64,000 nucleotides of DNA, taken from Oceanicola sp. (lineage in GTDB: Bacteria; Pseudomonadota; Alphaproteobacteria; Rhodobacterales; Rhodobacteraceae). The position numbers were made by a program, and so were the translations under genes. Below the pieces are notes generated by a model. That model saw nothing but the letters and a program-made list of their open reading frames with translations, was not told where the DNA came from and did not search any database. Location of the stretch: the NCBI GenBank assembly GCA_022447275.1, contig JAKVBK010000011.1, positions 20,962 through 84,961 on the forward strand, given 5' to 3'. This document shows, in pieces, positions 9,011 through 16,951 of this stretch (positions are counted from its first letter, which is position 1; every line of letters begins with the position of its first letter).

Positions 9011-9682
9011 CTAGCTGGTCTTGCGGCTCGCCATACGCCAGATCCAGAACAGTGTCATCCCCGCCCAGACAAGGGCGAGGCCATACCACGTCATGGCGTA
9101 GCCGAGGTGATCGTTGGGAATGCCCGCGCTGCCGGTCGGCAGGGGCTGGGTTTGCTTGTCGGGACGCACCGTGCGCGCCACGACCAAAGTGGCCTCGGTC
9201 TCCAACTCATCAGCCATCTGATCGAGGTCCCGGGCGAACCAGTCATTGCGCGCAACGTCATTTTCAGGCGTTGAGCCGTTCCTGTCGTCGGGCCAGCGCA
9301 GATTGCCGACAATCGCAGCCTCACCTGCCGGACGCTCCTGCCGCCTTTGCGCGGCCCGCACATAGCCGAGATCCACCAGCACCCGACGGCCATCAGCCAT
9401 TTCAAGGGCGCGGATCAGGCGATAGCCGGCGCCCTGCCCCTTCGTGGACACAAGCACCTGCAATTCGCGCGGACCCAGCTGGCCTTCAACGGTGACGGCA
9501 AGGAAGTTATCTTTGTCCGGATCCGGCACAGCGGGCAAGGGTACGGGATCGGCCAAAAGCCGCGCCTCGATATCTGCCAACAAGGCTTCCTTCCAGGCCA
9601 AACGCTCGATTTGCCAATTGCCCAGCAGAACGAGCACGACAGTGCCGAGCAGTCCGATCGCGATGGGGGCAATGAAGCGCAT
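9011..9682 (-). CDS. SURF1 family cytochrome c oxidase assembly protein
   Basis: A 223-residue inner-membrane protein with the SURF1 layout: an N-terminal membrane segment (about 3-20), the GNWQIERLAWKEALL motif, a periplasmic domain with GYRLIRALEMADGRRVLVDLG, and a C-terminal membrane segment beginning NDHLGYAMTWYGLA. SURF1 proteins help insert heme a into oxidase subunit I. The ATG at 9682 was chosen over an upstream in-frame ATG because the membrane segment starts directly and an AGGGA site precedes it. The gene lies downstream of ctaE, separated from it by a terminator, and upstream of thrC. Confidence 0.93.
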   Translation of the reverse strand: MRFIAPIAIGLLGTVVLVLLGNWQIERLAWKEALLADIEARLLADPVPLPAVPDPDKDNFLAVTVEGQLGPRELQVLVSTKGQGAGYRLIRALEMADGRRVLVDLGYVRAAQRRQERPAGEAAIVGNLRWPDDRNGSTPENDVARNDWFARDLDQMADELETEATLVVARTVRPDKQTQPLPTGSAGIPNDHLGYAMTWYGLALVWAGMTLFWIWRMASRKTS

Positions 9683-9895
9683 GGCATATCCCTGTTGGCC
9701 GCAACCCATGTTGCGAGCGGGCTTTGCCTATCCTGTTTCTGTCCGGGATTAAAGCACCCTGCGCGCGCCCGTCTCCCGCAGATAGGACGGGCAACACGCC
9801 ATACGGCACACGCCGTCTTGGCAACGGCACTCTGGCAGTGTCCATGCTCCGGCGCGCGGGTGCCTTTAGCTCGAGGGGATACGCAGAATTGCCCC

Positions 9896-9929
9896 AAACA
9901 AAAGGGGCGCAGCCGATGCCGCGCCCCTT
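9896..9929 (-). terminator. Intrinsic terminator after ctaE
   Basis: A perfect 9-bp stem AAGGGGCGC/GCGCCCCTT (9902-9910 with 9921-9929) and a 10-nt loop are followed on the minus strand by a T-rich TTTTGTTT stretch. It lies just downstream of ctaE and upstream of the SURF1 gene, so it should limit read-through into the assembly factor. Confidence 0.8.
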
Positions 9930-9977
9930 CAAAATTTCTGCCGATCCTTGTTGAATCTGCGCTGAGATCAGCCCCAG

Positions 9978-10784
9978 TTAGCCGCCCCAGACATAGACAG
10001 CTGCAAACAGGAACAGCCAGACCACGTCCACGAAGTGCCAGTACCAAGCAGCAGCCTCAAAGCCGATGTGGCTGTCGGCTGTGAAGTGGCCAGCCCGCAC
10101 ACGCAGGTAGCAGATGAACAGGAAGATCGTGCCCACGATCACGTGGAAGCCATGGAAGCCCGTGGCCATGTAGAAGTTGGCACCATAGATGTTGCCCGAG
10201 AAGCCAAAGGCAGCGTGGCTGTATTCGTAGGCCTGGAACACGGTGAACACCATGCCCAGCAGGACAGCGATGATCAGACCGTTGGCCACATCCTTGCGGT
10301 TGTCCTCATGCACCAGCGCGTGGTGCGCCCACGTGGCGGCACAGCCAGAGCACAGCAGGATCAGCGTGTTGATCAGCGGCAGGTGCCAAGGATCAAACGT
10401 CTCGATGCCAGCGGGGGGCCAAACACCATCGACAGCGGGCGACATGCCGCCGGGATCCATCGGATAGAGCGCATGCTTGAAGAACGACCAGAACCACGCC
10501 GAGAAGAACATCACCTCGGACATGATGAACAGGATGAAGCCGTAGCGCAGACCGATCAGAACAACCGGCGTGTGATCGCCCGCCTGGTTTTCGGCAATTG
10601 TCTCAGACCACCAGCCGAACATGGTGTAGAGGACGCCAGCCAAGCCCGCAAAGAAGACAAACGGTGTCACCGCATGCATCCACATGACGGCGCCAAACAG
10701 CATGACAAACCCGCTTGCTGCGCCGATGAGCGGCCACAAAGAGGGGTTCAGGATGTGGTAGTCGTGGTTTTTTTCATGTGCCAT
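9978..10784 (-). CDS. ctaE: Cytochrome c oxidase subunit III
   Basis: A 268-residue multi-spanning inner-membrane protein, subunit III of the aa3-type cytochrome c oxidase, which stabilises the catalytic core and proton uptake. It has about seven hydrophobic segments and the family patterns [34 protein letters not shown] and [18 protein letters not shown]. It is downstream of ctaG in the same orientation. The 94-nt gap before ctaG contains only a 6-bp hairpin at 10854-10870 without a T-tract. Followed by a strong terminator. Confidence 0.97.
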   Translation of the reverse strand: MAHEKNHDYHILNPSLWPLIGAASGFVMLFGAVMWMHAVTPFVFFAGLAGVLYTMFGWWSETIAENQAGDHTPVVLIGLRYGFILFIMSEVMFFSAWFWSFFKHALYPMDPGGMSPAVDGVWPPAGIETFDPWHLPLINTLILLCSGCAATWAHHALVHEDNRKDVANGLIIAVLLGMVFTVFQAYEYSHAAFGFSGNIYGANFYMATGFHGFHVIVGTIFLFICYLRVRAGHFTADSHIGFEAAAWYWHFVDVVWLFLFAAVYVWGG

Positions 10785-10878
10785 CGGGTGTCCCTTTCCG
10801 GCGTGGGTCTTGTTGCGTGGCGGAGTTTGGCACCCGCCTTATTCGTGGATGGCGCCGGGAAAGCCCCGGCCCCGGTGT

Positions 10879-11475
10879 TCAGTTCAGATCGTCCCCAGAT
10901 GCCGAAGGCAGGTCCAAGGCGGCCTGCTGCTCCTCGGGCAGATCAATCTCATAAAACGTGTACGACAGCGTGATCGAGTGGACGTATTTCGCGTCGCGGT
11001 CCGTGACGATTTCGGGGTCAACGAAGAAGGTTACGGGCATCATCACCCGCTCTCCGGGCTGCAACACCTGCTCCTCAAAGCAGAAGCAGGCGATTTTGAC
11101 GAAGAACCCGCCGGCCTCATAGGGGGCCACGTTGTAGCTGGCAGAGCCGGCCACCGGACGGTCGGTCGGGTTGTAGGCTTCATAGAAAGCCAGCCCGGTT
11201 TCCCCAATGCGCAGTTCCATCTCATGCTCGACGGCTTTGAACTCCCACGGGAAGCCCCGTGCCTTGGAGGCATCAAACCGCACGGTGACGGTCTGATCGA
11301 GAATGTCCTCGGGTGCTGTTTCTGCCACGAGCGTTGTGCCCCCGAATCCGGTGACACGGCAGAACCAGTCGTAAAACGGCACCGAAGCCCAAGCCAGCGC
11401 GCCCATGACCACCACAACGGTCGCCGCCTGTGCGGCGGTCCGTGTCTTTGGGTCAAGTCCACTGAAAAGCTTCAT
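10879..11475 (-). CDS. ctaG: Cytochrome c oxidase assembly protein Cox11
   Basis: A 198-residue copper chaperone for building the CuB centre of oxidase subunit I. An N-terminal membrane anchor (about residues 15-35) is followed by the Cox11 periplasmic domain. The copper-binding CFCF motif has C130 and C132, followed by EEQVLQPGERVMMPV. The start is 2 nt after the stop of the small membrane gene upstream, so translation is coupled. It sits between cyoE and ctaE, the standard alphaproteobacterial order. Confidence 0.96.
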   Translation of the reverse strand: MKLFSGLDPKTRTAAQAATVVVVMGALAWASVPFYDWFCRVTGFGGTTLVAETAPEDILDQTVTVRFDASKARGFPWEFKAVEHEMELRIGETGLAFYEAYNPTDRPVAGSASYNVAPYEAGGFFVKIACFCFEEQVLQPGERVMMPVTFFVDPEIVTDRDAKYVHSITLSYTFYEIDLPEEQQAALDLPSASGDDLN

Positions 11476-11477
11476 GC

Positions 11478-11660
11478 TCAGCTATCCTCCACGGCCAGAG
11501 CAGGACGCACGACGTGATCAAAGCTCTCCTGCGGGCCCACATTGGTGATCTTGACTGCAGAGAGGCCGAACACAATCAGCGCGAAGGTGGCCAGAATCAG
11601 GCCGACGCCCACGTTGCGGCTTTTCCGGCGGGTGTGGATTTCATGCTCGGCACGGATCAT
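11478..11660 (-). CDS. Small single-span membrane protein of the cox cluster (CoxF-like)
   Basis: A 60-residue protein (MIRAEHEIHTRRKSRNVGVG...) with a basic N-terminus and one membrane segment at about residues 17-37, then a short outside tail. The ATG at 11660 is 1 nt after the cyoE stop and the gene ends 2 nt before ctaG, so it is tightly coupled to both. Rhodobacterales cox clusters commonly carry a small reading frame here, sometimes labelled CoxF; I assign it by position and topology only. A role in oxidase assembly is inference. Confidence 0.8.
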   Translation of the reverse strand: MIRAEHEIHTRRKSRNVGVGLILATFALIVFGLSAVKITNVGPQESFDHVVRPALAVEDS

Positions 11661-11661
11661 C

Positions 11662-12603
11662 TCAGAACCCTCCCCAAAGGCCAGCGCTGCGCAGGGCCGC
11701 GTCGCCCAGCAGGGCACCGAAATGCAGGAAGAGATACAGCAGCGAGAACTTGAAGAAGGATTTCTCAACCGCAAAGCCATCGGCGTCGGCTGCCGCACGG
11801 TCCCGGCGCAGAATATCGAATGCCCCTTTGCAGAAGATCGCATTCATGACGACGGCAACGCTCAAGTAGATTGGACCGCCGATGGAGGTGAAGCCCATGC
11901 CAATGGCAAAGGCGGCCAGAACCAGCGTGTAAACAAAGATGTGACGGCGGGTGGATCTGTGCCCGTGCGTTACGGTCAGCATTGGCACACCGGCGTTCGA
12001 ATAGTCATCTTTCATGAACAGAGCGAGCGCCCAGAAATGCGGCGGCGTCCACAGGAAGATCAGCATGAACATGCAGATCGATTCGATCGACACGCCCCCG
12101 GTGGCGATCGCCCAGCCAATCATCGGAGGGAAAGCCCCGGCTGCGCCCCCAATGACAATGTTCTGAGGCGTCCAGCGCTTGAGCCACATAGAGTAGACAA
12201 CAGCGTAGAAGAAGATCGTGAAGGCCAGCAGCGCGGCGGCCAGCAGATTAGCCGCCAAGCCCACCATGATCACCGACAGACCGGACAGGCCAAGGCCCAG
12301 CGCAAGCGCATCAGAGGCAGGCACACGGCCATCAGGGATGGGGCGGCGTGCGGTCCGACGCATCACCTCATCAATGTCGGCATCCCACCACATATTCAAA
12401 GCACCAGATGCCCCTGCTCCGATGGCGACAAACAGGATCGCCGTAAAGCCAACCATGGGGTGCACGCTTTGCGGAGCCACCAAAAGCCCGGCAAGCGCGG
12501 TAAACACCACAAGCGACATGACGCGCGGCTTCAGGAGGTCGAAGTAATCCTTCAGGCCGGGCTCCCGTGCGACGCCGGGAGCGTAAAGATCTGTGTCCGC
12601 CAT
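11662..12603 (-). CDS. cyoE: Protoheme IX farnesyltransferase (heme O synthase)
   Basis: A 313-residue UbiA-family prenyltransferase that adds a farnesyl group to heme b to make heme O, the precursor of heme a. The Asp-rich substrate motif NMWWDADIDEVMRRT (70-84) is intact, and a second conserved loop, LWTPPHFWALALFMKDDY, follows. About eight to nine membrane segments are visible. It lies in the oxidase cluster between ctaC and the CoxF-like gene and is also called ctaB. A terminator hairpin separates it from ctaC. Confidence 0.97.
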   Translation of the reverse strand: MADTDLYAPGVAREPGLKDYFDLLKPRVMSLVVFTALAGLLVAPQSVHPMVGFTAILFVAIGAGASGALNMWWDADIDEVMRRTARRPIPDGRVPASDALALGLGLSGLSVIMVGLAANLLAAALLAFTIFFYAVVYSMWLKRWTPQNIVIGGAAGAFPPMIGWAIATGGVSIESICMFMLIFLWTPPHFWALALFMKDDYSNAGVPMLTVTHGHRSTRRHIFVYTLVLAAFAIGMGFTSIGGPIYLSVAVVMNAIFCKGAFDILRRDRAAADADGFAVEKSFFKFSLLYLFLHFGALLGDAALRSAGLWGGF

Positions 12604-12680
12604 TCTACCAATCCCCTCCAGTCGGGATCCATTCGTAGTGATGAGCTGCCTACAAGGGCCGTCAGGTTGCTACGCGGTTC

Positions 12681-12705
12681 AAAAGCGCGCCGTGCTTGGC
12701 GCGCT
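12681..12705 (-). terminator. Intrinsic terminator between ctaC and cyoE
   Basis: A perfect 8-bp stem AGCGCGCC/GGCGCGCT (12684-12691 with 12698-12705), 6-nt loop, is followed on the minus strand by TTTTGAA. A second GC hairpin (12751-12759 with 12772-12780, one G-T pair) lies nearer the ctaC stop without a T-tract. It probably attenuates transcription from ctaC into the assembly genes. Confidence 0.75.
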
Positions 12706-12788
12706 CCAATCTTTTGGCCCTTCAGGCACGCGGCCTGCGTTGGGCATTGTGCCGGCCCCGCTCACATGGGAGGAGCCGGCCTTATTCC

Positions 12789-13652
12789 TCAGTCCGCCGA
12801 AGCGACATCCAACGTGCGCGGCGTGCCGGCATATTCCTCGATCGCGCCATCCAGCCATGCTTCATACACGTCTTGGCTCACGGCCTTGACGGTGATCGGC
12901 ATGTAGGCGTGGTTGATGCCACAAAGCTCGGAGCACTGGCCGAAGTAGACGCCTTCCTGCTCGACGTTGAACCACAGTTCAGCAACGCGGCCGGGCACGC
13001 CATCCTGCTTCACGCCGAAGGCAGGGATCGTCCAGGAATGGATCACGTCAGCAGCCGTCACCTGCACAACCACCGTCTTGTTGACGGGCACCACGATCGC
13101 AGTGTCGGTTGCCAGCAGGTAATGCTCGTCGGCATAGCCATATTCCGGCAGTTCTTCGCGCGCCAACATCAGGCTGTCGAAGCCAAAGTCGTGCTCGGGA
13201 TACTCATAGCCCCAGTACCACTGATATCCGGTGGCCTTCACGACGATGTCGGCCTCTGGGATTTCCTGCTGCTTGAAGAGCACGGGCAGCGAGAAGGCAC
13301 CGATGAACACGAGGATACCGATAGGCACCAGGGTCCACGTGATTTCCAGCGGCGAGTTGTGCGTGAAGGTGGCAGGCGTCTTGTTGCGCTTTTCGTAGAA
13401 GGCGAAGCAGGCATAGGCCAGCAGAGCCGTCACAAAGAGGCTGATGATCGTGATGATGACCAGCAGCAGACCATCGAGCCACTGCAGATCACGGGCCAGT
13501 TCCGTCACGGCGGGCTGGAAGCCCATCGCACCATCAACTGGAACACCAATAACGGGCAGGTCGCTTGGCACGGCCTGGGCCAGCGCCATGGGTGCTGTGA
13601 GCGTGGCGGCGAGAGCAGCGGCTGCTCCGCGGAAGCGTCGGTTCAGTTGCAT
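12789..13652 (-). CDS. ctaC: Cytochrome c oxidase subunit II
   Basis: A 287-residue precursor. A signal peptide (about 1-26, ending MALAQA) precedes two membrane helices (about 60-84 and 107-126) and a periplasmic cupredoxin domain. The CuA ligands are all visible: H205, C240, E242, C244, H248 and M251 ([14 protein letters not shown]), with the electron-entry aromatic stretch [10 protein letters not shown]. It receives electrons from cytochrome c. The ATG at 13652 was selected because the signal peptide starts there and a CAGGA site is upstream. It is the first gene of the minus-strand oxidase cluster, divergent from tldD over a 235-bp region that must hold both promoters. Confidence 0.97.
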   Translation of the reverse strand: MQLNRRFRGAAAALAATLTAPMALAQAVPSDLPVIGVPVDGAMGFQPAVTELARDLQWLDGLLLVIITIISLFVTALLAYACFAFYEKRNKTPATFTHNSPLEITWTLVPIGILVFIGAFSLPVLFKQQEIPEADIVVKATGYQWYWGYEYPEHDFGFDSLMLAREELPEYGYADEHYLLATDTAIVVPVNKTVVVQVTAADVIHSWTIPAFGVKQDGVPGRVAELWFNVEQEGVYFGQCSELCGINHAYMPITVKAVSQDVYEAWLDGAIEEYAGTPRTLDVASAD

Positions 13653-13887
13653 GTGTCCGTCCTGTAGCGAGGGCGTTTCGTCGCCCCGTTCCCAATTCGG
13701 CCGCCCCGGCGATATCACATCGCAGCGCGCGGCATTGTTCCCTGGGCGCTAAACATCATATTGCACTATGGAGGATCAAGCTGTTCACGCGCGGCAATGC
13801 GCCGCTGAGCGGTAAAAAATCCAGTGAAATCGCAACGCAACGGGCGTTGCCGGGCGCAATCCGCCCCGCAGGTATGCAGGAGTACAC

Positions 13888-15312
13888 ATGGCCGAGGACA
13901 GATTTGACCCTTTTGCGACTCAGGTGGATGAGGCCGCAGCCCTGTCAATCTTGCAAGCCGCGACGCTGGGCGCTGATGATGGCGAGCTTTTTCTGGAGCG
14001 GCGGCGCTCTGAAACCGTGGTGTTTGATGATGGGCGGCTCAAGAATGCCTCTTATGATGCCGCTGAGGGATTCGGGCTGCGGGCCGTGCGCGGCGAAACC
14101 AGCGGCTATGCCCATTCCACGGAAATCTCCGAAGCCGCGATGATGCGCGCCGCTGACACCGCACGGCGGGCGGTGGGCGCAGGCGGCGGCACGCTCGCAG
14201 GCCCGCCCCCTGCCACAAATCGCAAGCTCTATGGCGATTTTGATCCGATCGTCGGCGCGCCGTTTCCGGTAAAGATCGACACTTTGCGCGAAATCGATGC
14301 CTTTGCCCGGGATCTGGACAGCAGGGTCGTTCAAGTGTCGGCCACCTTGGCGGCGGGCTGCCAAGAAGTTGAAATTCTGCGCCCCGATGGACGGCGCGTG
14401 GCCGATACCCGACCGATTGCGCGGCTCAACGTCTCTGTGATTGTCGAAGAGAACGGGCGGCGCGAATCCGGTGGCACCGGGGGCGGCGGCCGAATCGAAT
14501 TGCACGGCCTGATCGCGCGCACCACGTGGGAGCCCATGATCCGCGAAGCGCTGCGCATTGCCTTGGTGAACCTCGAAGCAGAGGCCGCGCCTGCCGGCGT
14601 GATGGATGTCGTGCTGGGCCCGGGCTGGCCGGGCATCCTGCTGCACGAAGCCATCGGTCACGGGCTCGAAGGCGATTTTAACCGCAAGAAATCCTCGGCA
14701 TTTGCAGGGTTGGTAGGCCAACGGATCGCCGCGCCCGGCGTCACGGTTGTCGATGACGGCACCCTGCCCGATCGCCGCGGCTCGATCTCGGTCGATGATG
14801 AAGGCACGCCCTCGAACTGCACCACTCTGATCGAGGACGGGATCCTCGTGGGGTACATGCAGGACAGGCAAAACGCGCGGCTAATGGATGTGGCGCCCAC
14901 CGGCAATGGGCGGCGACAGAGCTATGCCCATCCCCCGATGCCGCGCATGACGAATACCTATATGCTCAGCGGTGATGCAGAACCCGAAGCGATCTTGGCC
15001 GACCTGAAAGACGGTATCTATGCGGTTGGCTTTGGCGGCGGGCAGGTCGACATTACCAACGGCAAGTTTGTGTTTTCCTGCACTGAGGCCTACCGGGTGA
15101 AGGATGGCAAAGTGGGGGCGCCCGTGAAAGGCGCCACCCTTATCGGCGATGGCGCGACCGCCTTGCGCCACATTCGCGCCATAGGCAACGACATGGCGCT
15201 GGATCCGGGAATCGGCACCTGCGGAAAGGCCGGGCAATGGGTTCCGGTCGGCGTGGGCCAGCCAACCCTGATGATTGGCGGTTTGACAATTGGCGGCGCA
15301 AAAACTGACTAA
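13888..15312 (+). CDS. tldD: Metalloprotease TldD
   Basis: A 474-residue TldD. The HExxxH zinc motif is LLHEAIGHGLEGDF, with H253, E254 and H258; the third ligand is expected in the C-terminal GKFVFSCTEAYRVKDG region. TldD pairs with TldE/PmbA to proteolyse unfolded peptides such as microcin and antitoxin precursors; no tldE lies in this window. The start ATG follows GGTATGCAGGAG. The gene is divergent from ctaC, an arrangement seen in many alphaproteobacteria. Confidence 0.96.
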   Translation: MAEDRFDPFATQVDEAAALSILQAATLGADDGELFLERRRSETVVFDDGRLKNASYDAAEGFGLRAVRGETSGYAHSTEISEAAMMRAADTARRAVGAGGGTLAGPPPATNRKLYGDFDPIVGAPFPVKIDTLREIDAFARDLDSRVVQVSATLAAGCQEVEILRPDGRRVADTRPIARLNVSVIVEENGRRESGGTGGGGRIELHGLIARTTWEPMIREALRIALVNLEAEAAPAGVMDVVLGPGWPGILLHEAIGHGLEGDFNRKKSSAFAGLVGQRIAAPGVTVVDDGTLPDRRGSISVDDEGTPSNCTTLIEDGILVGYMQDRQNARLMDVAPTGNGRRQSYAHPPMPRMTNTYMLSGDAEPEAILADLKDGIYAVGFGGGQVDITNGKFVFSCTEAYRVKDGKVGAPVKGATLIGDGATALRHIRAIGNDMALDPGIGTCGKAGQWVPVGVGQPTLMIGGLTIGGAKTD

Positions 15313-15362
15313 GCGCGCCCCAATAATATCTAAATCATTGAAATTTAAAACTAAAATTCATT

Positions 15363-15398
15363 AGCCTCATGCGCCAGCAGCGCATGAGGCTGCTTGTT
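15363..15398 (+). terminator. Stem-loop downstream of tldD
   Basis: A perfect 12-bp inverted repeat, AGCCTCATGCGC (15363-15374) with its complement at 15380-15391 and a 5-nt loop. The following GCTTGTT is only weakly T-rich, so termination efficiency is uncertain. It sits in an AT-rich 227-bp gap between tldD and dprA. Confidence 0.6.
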
Positions 15399-15539
15399 AG
15401 ACTGTTTTGAGGCGCACGTTCTGAAGGTCGCTAAAAAGAAAAATTAATTCGCCTCTTGGTTGATTATCAAAATATGTTTACCCGCTATTAACCAATTGAG
15501 GGCTAAACCTTGTCTGCAAGATGACGGAGCGGCGGTGAC

Positions 15540-16748
15540 ATGGAATTGTCCTCTTCCCCACCCCCCCTCGCACCACCCACCACGGAAGAAGATAAGTTAT
15601 CGTGGCTCCGTCTCTTGCGCTCAAGGCGTGTGGGGCCTGCCACCTTCCTGAGATTGATGCGCCAACATGGGGCTGCCACCGCGGCACTGGAAGCATTGCC
15701 GGGCGTTGCGGCCAAGGCGGGCGACACCAGCTACAAGCCCTGCCCAGAAGGCGTGGTGCATGCCGAATTGCGCGCTGCAAGGCGGGCTGGGGCCCGGGCG
15801 CTTTATCTTGGGGCGGCCAACTATCCCACGGCTCTCGCCCAGATCCATGATCCACCTCCTCTGCTTTGGGCGATTGGCACCCCAGACTTGGCGCAGAGCC
15901 GCTGCGTGGCCCTGATCGGGGCCCGCAATGCGTCCTCCATGGGGCTGCGCATGGCCCGCGCCATGGCCCAAGACCTTGGTGCCGAAAGCTGCGCGATTGT
16001 TTCAGGCCTTGCGCGCGGGATTGATGGGGCCGCACACAGCGCCGCCCTGCAGACAGGTACTGTGGCGGTCTTGGCCGGCGGCGTGGACATGGCCTACCCA
16101 TCTGAACACAGCCGCCTGCATCAAGACATCGCGAAAGCCGGCCTTCTGGTTTCGGAGCGTCCCCCGGGATACCGGGCACAGGCCCGTGATTTTCCCCGCC
16201 GCAATCGCATCATCACCGGAATCTGCGCTGCCACCGTGGTGGTTGAGGCGGCCCTGCGTTCGGGAAGCCTGGGCACCGCGCGCCTAGCCTTGGACCAGGG
16301 CCGCGATGTCATGGCTGTTCCGGGCCACCCGATGGACCCGCGCGCTGCCGGATGTAACATGCTGATCCGGGACGGCGCTCAACTGGTGCGCGGGGCGGCT
16401 GACATCCTCGAGGCCCTTCCCAGCCTTGAAATGCGTGCCCCCATCTCAAACGGCCCAGCCCACCCCGCCCAAATCGATGCGGCTATGGCAAATGACCCGC
16501 CGGAGATCCCCGATCATCTCGGTTTGCGCGCTTTGGAAGCGCCAACGCCCCCGCAAAAGCCCAAATCGCACGATGCCCCTTTGACGGACACAATCATGAA
16601 TCGCCTCGGCATGTCGCCCGTGGCACGCGATCAATTGGTGCGCGATCTGGGCCAGCCCCCTGCCGCCATTGAGTCGGCGCTGACCTTGCTCGAACTTGAA
16701 GGCCGCATTGAGCGCGGGCCCGGCGGACTGGTGATGCGCCAGCAATGA
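15540..16748 (+). CDS. dprA: DNA-processing protein DprA
   Basis: A 402-residue DprA/Smf protein. DprA loads RecA on incoming single-stranded DNA during natural transformation. The Rossmann-like core shows ALIGARNASSMGLRMA, SGLARGIDGAAHSAAL and the PRRNRIITGICAATVVVEA stretch. A C-terminal winged-helix domain (about 340-400, ending LELEGRIERGPGGLVMRQQ) is present. The start ATG at 15540 has a GGAG site 10 nt upstream. It precedes topA, a common neighbour pair in alphaproteobacteria. DprA is widespread in bacteria without known competence, so its presence alone does not prove transformability. Confidence 0.96.
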   Translation: MELSSSPPPLAPPTTEEDKLSWLRLLRSRRVGPATFLRLMRQHGAATAALEALPGVAAKAGDTSYKPCPEGVVHAELRAARRAGARALYLGAANYPTALAQIHDPPPLLWAIGTPDLAQSRCVALIGARNASSMGLRMARAMAQDLGAESCAIVSGLARGIDGAAHSAALQTGTVAVLAGGVDMAYPSEHSRLHQDIAKAGLLVSERPPGYRAQARDFPRRNRIITGICAATVVVEAALRSGSLGTARLALDQGRDVMAVPGHPMDPRAAGCNMLIRDGAQLVRGAADILEALPSLEMRAPISNGPAHPAQIDAAMANDPPEIPDHLGLRALEAPTPPQKPKSHDAPLTDTIMNRLGMSPVARDQLVRDLGQPPAAIESALTLLELEGRIERGPGGLVMRQQ

Positions 16749-16951
16749 ATAATTTTCCAGCCAAGCACAGGGAGCACAGGCTCATCCAAACAGAAATCCG
16801 CTTATTTTCATATATTTATAGATGTAGTTGGCCCCACCACAGTCTTTGGCGCGTGTGGCGGCCAAGCGCAAATCAAAATCTATATTGCATTGACAAAGGC
16901 CCTACCGGGGCCACATGAACCCGGCTCAGGTGTCGCGGTGAAAGGAAACAC

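Noticed and set aside
10854..10870. Hairpin between ctaG and ctaE as terminator
   Set aside because: Stem is only 6 bp and no T-tract follows on minus, so termination is not supported.
11542..12906. 454-codon plus frame opposite the CoxF-like gene, cyoE and ctaC end
   Set aside because: It spans several real genes and terminators on the other strand; no protein family features.
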